Source: Helicobacter sp.
GTDB lineage: Bacteria; Campylobacterota; Campylobacteria; Campylobacterales; Helicobacteraceae
Assembly: GCF_022511165.1 (NCBI RefSeq)
Contig: NZ_JAFLSB010000018.1
Location: 1-27,527 of the forward strand
Length of the DNA: 27,527 bases
Reading direction: 5' to 3'
The notes under the pieces were generated by a model that was not told the DNA's origin, made no database searches, and saw nothing but the letters and a program-made list of their open reading frames with translations. Both the position numbers and the translations under genes were made by a program. The stretch's first letter is position 1. Every line of letters starts with the position of its first letter. Positions 7,702 to 13,801 of the stretch are shown here, piece after piece.

Positions 7702-8316
7702 TTACATAGGCTTTGTATTTTCTTTTTGCGCAAGCGCATAAGAAAGTGTTTGAATCCACGAAGATTGCGCATTGAGTGTTTTTTTGATATGCTGATGATG
7801 AGATAAAAATTCATTATGTGCGTTTTTATGGCAGTGATTACTCACACAAAACACACCCATACAAGGAATCTGAAAATGTTGCGCCACTCGCATCACAGCA
7901 AAAAACTCCATATTCTCCAAGCAGATTCCAGCATTTACAAAACGCGAAGCCATATCTTCATCGGTTGTAATATAATTAGAGCTATTCACAATAGCTTTTT
8001 TATATGTATTGAGATTGAGCGTTTGGAATGTTTCATATGAAACATTTTGCAATACCTCACTTTGAATATGATTATCAAGCGGAGTATAGGCTTTGTCCTC
8101 CAAAAATGCAAGCTCTATTTGTGTCGCGCTATTAGAAAGATATATATCGCCTATAAGTATATCTTTGCTATAAGCTCCGGCGCTTCCTACAAAAACAATA
8201 GAATCCACATATTCTCTTAGGCAGATTTGAGTAAGCCCTATTGCACTTTCGCACAGCCCTACGCCTATGGATTTTGCAAAACTAAAATATTCGCCATTCC
8301 CCGCACATACAATCAT
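7702..8316 (-). CDS. Nucleoside phosphorylase/nucleosidase-family protein
   Basis: The 204-residue product looks like a member of the PNP/MTA-SAH nucleosidase superfamily: an early VGLCESAIGLTQ segment, a VFVGSAGAYS strand-loop (residues 41-50), a GDIYLSNSATQ stretch (56-66) and LENMEFFAVMRVA (133-145), which corresponds to the conserved xxEMExxAxxxxA ribose-binding motif. Where MTAN enzymes carry a catalytic Asp near the end (SD), this protein has CVSNHC with N160, so the substrate or activity may differ. Likely substrates are a purine nucleoside, methylthioadenosine-type compound or futalosine-type compound; I cannot decide between them. GGAG lies 6 bases before the ATG at 8316. A 20-bp palindrome encodes residues 91-97. 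It precedes rlmN by 12 bases. Confidence 0.7.
   Translation of the reverse strand: MIVCAGNGEYFSFAKSIGVGLCESAIGLTQICLREYVDSIVFVGSAGAYSKDILIGDIYLSNSATQIELAFLEDKAYTPLDNHIQSEVLQNVSYETFQTLNLNTYKKAIVNSSNYITTDEDMASRFVNAGICLENMEFFAVMRVAQHFQIPCMGVFCVSNHCHKNAHNEFLSHHQHIKKTLNAQSSWIQTLSYALAQKENTKPM
8027..8046. other. Perfect 20-bp palindrome, parS-like, copy 2 (inside nucleosidase-like gene)
   Basis: This is an exact second copy of AATGTTTCATATGAAACATT, 1684 bases from copy 1. Here it lies within coding sequence and is read on the minus strand as AAT GTT TCA TAT GAA ACA TT, giving residues N91 to F97. Known parS sites also often lie inside genes. Identity over all 20 bases at two unrelated positions, one coding and one non-coding, points to a protein-binding site rather than chance. 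Confidence 0.55.
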
Positions 8317-8390
8317 TGCTGCTCCATTTTATGTATTCCTTTGTTACTACATTGCTTAAATCTCTTTTATCATCATTCACGCAAGATAAC

Positions 8391-9149
8391 TTAAATTCTT
8401 ACCGAAATGCCCTTTTCCTGCAAATATGTTTTTAAAGCCTGAATTTTAATCTCTTTATAATGAAATACACTTGCTGCTAATGCCGCATCAGCTCCATATT
8501 TAAACACATCAGCAAAATCCTCCATACTCCCTGCTCCACCAGAAGCAATAATTGGCACGCGCACAAATGAAGCCAAAGATTCTATCATCATCTTATCATA
8601 ACCATTTTTTGTGCCATCAGCGTCCATACTTGTAAGCAGTATCTCCCCCGCTCCTCTATCACAAGCTTCCTTTACCCACTCAACCATATCTTTACCTGTA
8701 TCCACACGCCCGCCATTAATATAAACGCGCCACGAATGGGGTGCTACCATTTTTGCATCAACAGCCACAATAATACATTGCGAGCCAAAGCGTTTTGCCC
8801 CCTCATCAATAAGGTGAGGATTTTTAATTGCTGCACTATTAAGGCTTACTTTATCACACCCGGCATTAAGCAAGGCAGACATATCTGCTATGGAGCTTAT
8901 ACCTCCACCAACGCTAAAGGGGATAAACACAACCTTGGCGATACTTTTAACAATATCTATCATTGTGCCACGTTGCTCATAACTTGCTGTAATATCAAGA
9001 AGCACAATTTCATCTGCGCCCTCATCATTATATGCTTTAGCAATCTCCACAGGATTCCCCGCATCTTGTAAGCCAACAAAATTAACACCCTTTACCACGC
9101 GCCCATTACGCACATCAAGGCAGGGAATAATTCTCTTTGCAAGGCTCAT
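8391..9149 (-). CDS. hisF: Imidazole glycerol phosphate synthase cyclase subunit HisF
   Basis: HisF is a TIM-barrel enzyme that, with the glutaminase HisH, makes imidazole glycerol phosphate and AICAR in histidine synthesis. The length is 252 residues, as usual. The catalytic acid/base pair is visible as D12 (IIPCLDV) and D131 (VAVDAK). The phosphate-binding segments are SVGGGI (79-84) and ASGGAGS near residue 200. The ATG at 9149 follows GGAGCGATG-type purines (AAGGAGCG). No other his genes are nearby. It diverges from ksgA across 208 bases. Confidence 0.97.
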   Translation of the reverse strand: MSLAKRIIPCLDVRNGRVVKGVNFVGLQDAGNPVEIAKAYNDEGADEIVLLDITASYEQRGTMIDIVKSIAKVVFIPFSVGGGISSIADMSALLNAGCDKVSLNSAAIKNPHLIDEGAKRFGSQCIIVAVDAKMVAPHSWRVYINGGRVDTGKDMVEWVKEACDRGAGEILLTSMDADGTKNGYDKMMIESLASFVRVPIIASGGAGSMEDFADVFKYGADAALAASVFHYKEIKIQALKTYLQEKGISVRI

Positions 9150-9328
9150 CGCTCCTCCTTTACTCTCACTCTTTGCCTAAAGATTCTTGCTTTTTATTGA
9201 GTATAAACATTATTGATTGCATAAAAATGTTTAAAATATATACAAAACATTGTGTAAATATGTAGATTTGAATTATTAATCATAGCCAAATACTCCTTAC
9301 AAAAACAAAATATTTGCATACTTTAGGT

Positions 9329-9334
9329 TATAAT
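9329..9334 (+). promoter_or_regulatory. -10 box (TATAAT) of the ksgA promoter
   Basis: A perfect TATAAT lies in TAGGTTATAATAC, 23 bases before the ksgA start and downstream of AT-rich sequence. This is the usual form of a Helicobacter housekeeping sigma promoter, where the -35 region is poorly conserved. Transcription should start near 9341, giving a short leader and probably serving ksgA, rnj and the genes that follow. Confidence 0.65.
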
Positions 9335-9357
9335 ACGCGCCAAAATAAGGTAGTGTA

Positions 9358-10170
9358 GTGGAAACATATCGAGCAAAAAAGCATCTTGGGCAGAATTTCT
9401 TGCAAGATTCCCACTATCTCCAGCAAATCACCCAATCCATTCCCACACTCCCTATTCAGTGTGTAGAAATTGGGGTTGGCTTGGGTGATTTGACACAAGA
9501 GCTATTAAAAATAGAACCCTTGATAGCCTATGAAGTCGATTTAGACTTATGTTCTTTACTTGATAAAAAGTTTTCTAGCCATATCCAAAGTGGGCGATTG
9601 AAGATTATCTATGAGGATATTTTAAATCTCTCACAAGAGCAACAATGGCTCTATGAATGCGAATACAAGGTTGTCTCTAATCTTCCTTATTATATTGCGA
9701 CACATATTATATTGCGACTTTTGCGTGATAATTTTTGTCGCGCCTTGCTTGTAATGACGCAAAAGGAAGTCGCGCAAAAATTTTGTGCGATGAGTGGGAA
9801 GAGTGATTTTTGCGCTTTGAGCGTTTTAGCCCAAAGCTTTGGCGAAGCACAAATACTTTTTGATGTGCCCAGCAGCGCTTTTTCTCCTATGCCAAAGGTA
9901 ACCTCATCTGTTTTTGTGATTCATAAACATTATACCAAGCCATTTGAAGGCTTCTCTTTATATGATTTAGAATCTTTTTTGAAGTGTGCTTTTTGTGCGC
10001 CGCGCAAGAGCCTTTTAAAAAATCTTAGTGCTTATTTTAATAAACAGGCATTACAAGAGGCTTTAGAATCTGCGCGTGTGCCACTTCTTGCACGTCCTCA
10101 CGAAGTAGAGACAAAAAGTTTTCACCACATTTTGCAAATTCTTAAAAAAGGACACAACAATGGAAGATAA
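9358..10170 (+). CDS. ksgA: 16S rRNA adenine dimethyltransferase KsgA
   Basis: KsgA (RsmA) dimethylates two adjacent adenines in the 3' terminal helix of 16S rRNA (A1518/A1519) during small-subunit maturation. The length is 270 residues. The N-terminus AKKHLGQNFLQD is the family hallmark. The SAM-binding loop is VEIGVGLGDLT (36-46), and the catalytic motif IV is NLPYY (108-112). The start is a GTG at 9358 with AAGG 7 bases upstream; no in-frame ATG lies before the conserved block. The stop overlaps the rnj start by 11 bases. As I recall, the same ksgA-rnj-kdsD order is found in H. pylori. Confidence 0.95.
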   Translation: METYRAKKHLGQNFLQDSHYLQQITQSIPTLPIQCVEIGVGLGDLTQELLKIEPLIAYEVDLDLCSLLDKKFSSHIQSGRLKIIYEDILNLSQEQQWLYECEYKVVSNLPYYIATHIILRLLRDNFCRALLVMTQKEVAQKFCAMSGKSDFCALSVLAQSFGEAQILFDVPSSAFSPMPKVTSSVFVIHKHYTKPFEGFSLYDLESFLKCAFCAPRKSLLKNLSAYFNKQALQEALESARVPLLARPHEVETKSFHHILQILKKGHNNGR

Positions 10171-12226
10171 AAATGAACAAAACCATAACAATTCATCTTT
10201 AAATGAAGGATTTGAGAGAAAAACTCCAGAAGAGCAAGCTGATAGTATCGCTTCTCTCTCACAATCCACCCCAAGAGACAATAAGCACAAAGAGCATCAC
10301 CACAAGCCAAAATCGCATTCTCCAAATAAAAACCAAAATGCAGAGCAGGGGCAAAAATCATTTGAAAAACGCAAGTGGCATGGCAAAAATCCTATGGCTC
10401 AAAACAAAAAGCAAGCAGAAGAAAACAATAGTGGCATAGATGGTGTTACAGAAGTGCGTAATGTCAATGAAAGTGGCAATCTTGGATTGCATAAAGATTT
10501 AAAAAAAGGCGTGGAAGCAAATACAAGAATCCAAAGACAAAGCCTTAATCCTCATACTAAGCTCAACCTCAACACAAAAGCAAGCGTGCGCATTACGCCT
10601 CTTGGTGGGCTAGGCGAGATAGGCGGCAATATTACGGTGATTGAAACACCAGATTCTGCGATTGTCATTGATGTGGGAATGAGTTTTCCAATTGAAGGAA
10701 TGCACGGCGTAGATATTCTCGTGCCTGATTTTAGCTATCTCTTTGCGATTAAGGATAAAATTGCGGGAGTGATTATTACCCACGCACACGAAGACCACAT
10801 CGGGGCAGTGCCTTATCTTTTTAAGCTTTTGCAGTTTCCTATTTATGGCACACCTCTGCCTCTTGGTATGATAGGGAGCAAATTTGATGAACACGGCTTA
10901 AAAAAATTCCGCTCATTCTTTAAGATTGTGCAAAAACGCAAGCCTATTAAAATTGGTGCATTTGAGGTAGAGTGGATTAATATCACACATTCTGTAATTG
11001 ATGCCTCTGCTCTTGCTATACGCACCGATGCAGGAGTGATTATCCACACAGGTGATTTTAAAATTGACCATACCCCTATTGATAATCTCCCCACAGATTT
11101 ACATCGCCTTGCACATTATGGAGAAGAGGGTGTAATGCTCTTATTGAGCGATTCAACAAATTCACATCGTAGTGGCACAACCCCAAGTGAAGCTAGTGTT
11201 GGACCAACCTTTGAAGCTCTTTTTAAACAAGCGCAGGGACGCGTGATAATGAGTACTTTCTCCTCAAATATTCACCGCGTGTATCAAGCCATTAGCTATG
11301 GAATGAAATTTAATCGTAAAGTTGCAGTGATTGGGCGCTCTATGGAAAAGAATCTTGAGATTGCACGAGAACTTGGCTATATTGACTTGCCACAAAATAT
11401 TTTCATAGAAGCTCACGAAGTCGCAAAATACCCCGATGAAGAGGTGCTGATTGTTACCACAGGCTCTCAAGGCGAAACAATGAGTGCGCTCTATCGTATG
11501 GCAACAGACGAACATCGCCACATCAAAATTAAACCCAGCGATATGGTGATTATTTCTGCTAAAGCCATTCCGGGCAATGAAGGCTCCGTCTCTGCGGTGC
11601 TTAATTTCCTCCTTAAAGCCGGAGCAAAAGTCGCTTATCAAGACTTTAGCGAGATTCACGTTAGCGGACACGCCGCACAAGAGGAGCAAAAACTGATGTT
11701 GCGCCTGATTAAACCAAAGTTTTTCTTGCCCGTTCACGGCGAATACAATCACATTGCCAAACATAAACAAACCGCTATTGCTTGCGGGGTGCTAGAAAAA
11801 AATATCTACCTTATGGAAGATGGCGATCAAATCGAAGTCAATCCAAACTATATGAAAAAAGTGCGGAGTGTCAAAAATGGCAAAACTTTCATTGATAATC
11901 AAATCAATCGCCAAATTGAAAATGATGTCGTGCTTGATAGACAAGCTCTTGCCCAAGATGGCATTGTGGTTATTTCTGCGCGTATTAGCAAAGAACGCAA
12001 GATTTTAGAAACAAAAATTTCAAGCTATGGGCTTGTAGCAGACAAAGAAGACAAGGGCTTTGAAAAAGAGATGAATGAAACACTTGAATTTGTTGTCAAA
12101 AATTTCAAGGCAGAGGGATTTAATGCCAAAAATCTTGAAAATGAAGTGCATACCACTTTCAAGCGACATATTTTTAAGAAAGTCAAAAAATATCCAACCA
12201 TCGTGCCGATGATTTATGTGCTATAA
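10160..12226 (+). CDS. rnj: Ribonuclease J with long polar N-terminal extension
   Basis: RNase J is a metallo-beta-lactamase/beta-CASP nuclease with endo- and 5'-3' exonuclease activity, the central mRNA decay enzyme in Helicobacter. The product has 688 residues. Residues 1 to about 140 are a polar, Lys/Asn/Gln/His-rich, low-complexity extension (HKEHHHKPKS near 43-52). I recall a similar extension in H. pylori RNase J. The catalytic core begins at VRITPLGGLGEIGGN (143-157) and includes the zinc ligands of THAHEDH (207-213), followed by beta-CASP and C-terminal domains. The ATG lies inside the ksgA coding end (11-base overlap), so translation is probably coupled. Confidence 0.95.
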   Translation: MEDKNEQNHNNSSLNEGFERKTPEEQADSIASLSQSTPRDNKHKEHHHKPKSHSPNKNQNAEQGQKSFEKRKWHGKNPMAQNKKQAEENNSGIDGVTEVRNVNESGNLGLHKDLKKGVEANTRIQRQSLNPHTKLNLNTKASVRITPLGGLGEIGGNITVIETPDSAIVIDVGMSFPIEGMHGVDILVPDFSYLFAIKDKIAGVIITHAHEDHIGAVPYLFKLLQFPIYGTPLPLGMIGSKFDEHGLKKFRSFFKIVQKRKPIKIGAFEVEWINITHSVIDASALAIRTDAGVIIHTGDFKIDHTPIDNLPTDLHRLAHYGEEGVMLLLSDSTNSHRSGTTPSEASVGPTFEALFKQAQGRVIMSTFSSNIHRVYQAISYGMKFNRKVAVIGRSMEKNLEIARELGYIDLPQNIFIEAHEVAKYPDEEVLIVTTGSQGETMSALYRMATDEHRHIKIKPSDMVIISAKAIPGNEGSVSAVLNFLLKAGAKVAYQDFSEIHVSGHAAQEEQKLMLRLIKPKFFLPVHGEYNHIAKHKQTAIACGVLEKNIYLMEDGDQIEVNPNYMKKVRSVKNGKTFIDNQINRQIENDVVLDRQALAQDGIVVISARISKERKILETKISSYGLVADKEDKGFEKEMNETLEFVVKNFKAEGFNAKNLENEVHTTFKRHIFKKVKKYPTIVPMIYVL

Positions 12227-12249
12227 ATATCATAAAATGAGGGAGGCAA

Positions 12250-13221
12250 ATGGCAAAACTCGATTATGTACATATTGCTAAAGAAGTCCTTGAAATAGAA
12301 TCAAGAGCCTTACTTGAAGCGATAGAAAAGCTCAATGGAGCAGAATTACAAAGGATTGTAGAAGTTATTGTGGATTCTCAAGGGAAGCTCATTGTATGTG
12401 GTGTAGGGAAAAGTGGGCTTATTGGCGCAAAAATCTCCGCCACTCTCTCTAGCACAGGCACACCCAGTATTTTTATGCACCCCACAGAAGCAATGCACGG
12501 CGATTTGGGAGTGGTGCAAAAAGATGATGTGATTCTTGCTATTAGTTATAGTGGCAAGAGTGAGGAGCTCCTCAATATTCTCCCACATATTAAACGCTTA
12601 GGGAATCCTATCATCACAATGAGTCGCGATAAAAACTCTCCCCTATCACTTATGGGCGATTATTTTTTAGACATTAGTGTGCACAAAGAAGCTTGCCCCC
12701 TTAATATTGCTCCCACAAGCTCAACCACACTCACGCTCGCACTTGGAGATGCTTTGGCTGTATGCTTAATGAAAAAACGTGATTTTAAGGCAACCGATTT
12801 TGCCTCATTCCACCCCGGTGGCGCACTTGGCAAACAACTTTTTGTGAAACTTAAAGACTTAATGCAAACAGAAAATCTCCCTCTTATCGCGCCTGATATG
12901 CCTCTGCGCCAAGCCATTATCATAATGAGCGAGAAACGATTAGGCAATGCTGTTATTGTCCAAGATAACACGCTTTGGGGGATTCTAAGTGATGGCGACT
13001 TACGGCGGGCGATGATGAATAGTAATTTTAACCTAGATACTCCAGTAAGTGCCTATGCCACACGCTCACCAAAAACTTGCGATAATGCGGAGATTCTTGC
13101 CTTTGATGCGCTTAAAATTATGGAAGCCAATAAGATTGGACTCCTTATTATCACAGATAAGCAAAATCATATACAAGGTGTTATACACTTGCATACTTTA
13201 ATTGCTGCTGGGCTCAAATAA
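12250..13221 (+). CDS. kdsD: Arabinose-5-phosphate isomerase, KdsD/KpsF family
   Basis: This enzyme interconverts ribulose 5-phosphate and arabinose 5-phosphate, the precursor of the Kdo sugar of lipopolysaccharide. The product has 323 residues: an N-terminal SIS sugar-isomerase domain (GVGKSG 51-56, HPTEAMHGDLG 77-87, SYSGKSEE near 98-105, FHPGGALGKQL near 187) and two C-terminal CBS domains (about 200-323, with MPLRQAIIIMSEKRLGN and ILSDGDLRRAM). GGGAGG lies 5-6 bases before the ATG. It follows rnj by 23 bases. KdsD and KpsF paralogues cannot be told apart by sequence alone; as the only copy seen, the Kdo role is most likely. Confidence 0.92.
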   Translation: MAKLDYVHIAKEVLEIESRALLEAIEKLNGAELQRIVEVIVDSQGKLIVCGVGKSGLIGAKISATLSSTGTPSIFMHPTEAMHGDLGVVQKDDVILAISYSGKSEELLNILPHIKRLGNPIITMSRDKNSPLSLMGDYFLDISVHKEACPLNIAPTSSTTLTLALGDALAVCLMKKRDFKATDFASFHPGGALGKQLFVKLKDLMQTENLPLIAPDMPLRQAIIIMSEKRLGNAVIVQDNTLWGILSDGDLRRAMMNSNFNLDTPVSAYATRSPKTCDNAEILAFDALKIMEANKIGLLIITDKQNHIQGVIHLHTLIAAGLK

Positions 13222-13241
13222 CTAAGCTAAAGGAGAAAGAT

Positions 13242-13481
13242 ATGTTTGAAAAAATAGATGAAATTTTTAAAAATATCGAGGATATTCGCGATGATATTAT
13301 CATCTTGCTCAATATCGCTAAAATCTCACTCATTGATTATATTATGATTAAACGCGGCTCACAAGATATGCCCGAGCATTTGAGCTTTGATTTGCTCTCA
13401 CAAATTGATGTAGAAATAGAAAAGCTCAAAGCCCAAATTGATGCGCTTAATAAACTCAAACGCGAATTGCTTGTGTTTTAA
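13242..13481 (+). CDS. Small conserved-looking coiled-coil protein, 79 residues
   Basis: I do not recognise a named family. The 79-residue product is strongly helical and charged: an N-terminal acidic helix (MFEKIDEIFKNIEDIRDDII), a hydrophobic middle (LLNIAKISLIDYIMIKRG) and a C-terminal heptad-like helix (VEIEKLKAQIDALNKLKREL). The acidic and coiled-coil character suggests a small soluble or peripheral partner protein. The start is well supported by AAAGGAG upstream of the ATG, and it lies 20 bases after kdsD, so it is the last gene of the ksgA-rnj-kdsD run. Confidence 0.75.
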   Translation: MFEKIDEIFKNIEDIRDDIIILLNIAKISLIDYIMIKRGSQDMPEHLSFDLLSQIDVEIEKLKAQIDALNKLKRELLVF

Positions 13482-13500
13482 GAGGCTTAGTTGCCCCTAT

Positions 13501-13573
13501 GGGTGAGAATCTCGCACTTTTTAAATGCCAAAATCTCATTATTGTAAGAGAATCTGCTTAGATTCTAAAATCT
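13501..13573 (+). repeat. Inverted repeat Y, left copy (upstream of TonB receptor)
   Basis: This 73-base segment, starting GGGTGAGAATCTCGCACT and ending TAGATTCTAAAATCT, recurs in reverse orientation at 16176-16248 with a single difference (CACT versus CATT). Weaker similarity continues for about 20 bases to the left (AGGCTTAGTTGCC against AGGGCTTTTAGCCGC). The pair brackets the TonB-dependent receptor gene. It carries three AGAATC/GATTCT 6-mers and no reading frame of note. Confidence 0.9.
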
Positions 13574-13683
13574 AATAAGTTGCGTTTTTAAGCCCTTCCC
13601 GAAAATCTTAACTTTTAGAATCTCAAAAACCACTTTTCCGCCTAGATTCTTAGAATCCCCATTTCACACTTGATTCTAAAAGT

Positions 13684-13700
13684 ATTGATAAACAATATCA
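13684..13700. promoter_or_regulatory. Candidate Fur-type operator upstream of TonB receptor
   Basis: The segment TATTGATAAACAATATCA holds two overlapping perfect dyads (TATTG/CAATA and TGATA/TATCA) about 100 bases before the receptor ATG. It resembles AT-rich Fur boxes (GATAAT-type repeats), and iron-regulated control would fit a TonB-dependent receptor. AT-rich Helicobacter sequence gives such matches by chance, so this is tentative. The rest of the 13482-13801 gap holds repeat Y and AT-rich sequence with AGAATC motifs; no gene is seen there. Confidence 0.35.
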
Positions 13701-13801
13701 TTTTTATTTTAAATTAATATACAAAAGAGTAATATCCATTCACATTTTTACAAATCATTCTTATTTTTGTAAAAAATGAACAATTCCAAAAGGAGTTTTT
13801 A

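Noticed and set aside
10610..11770. Minus-strand frames opposite the RNase J gene, up to 168 codons
   Set aside because: The plus-strand product is a complete RNase J with catalytic motifs; the opposing frames look like codon-usage shadows.
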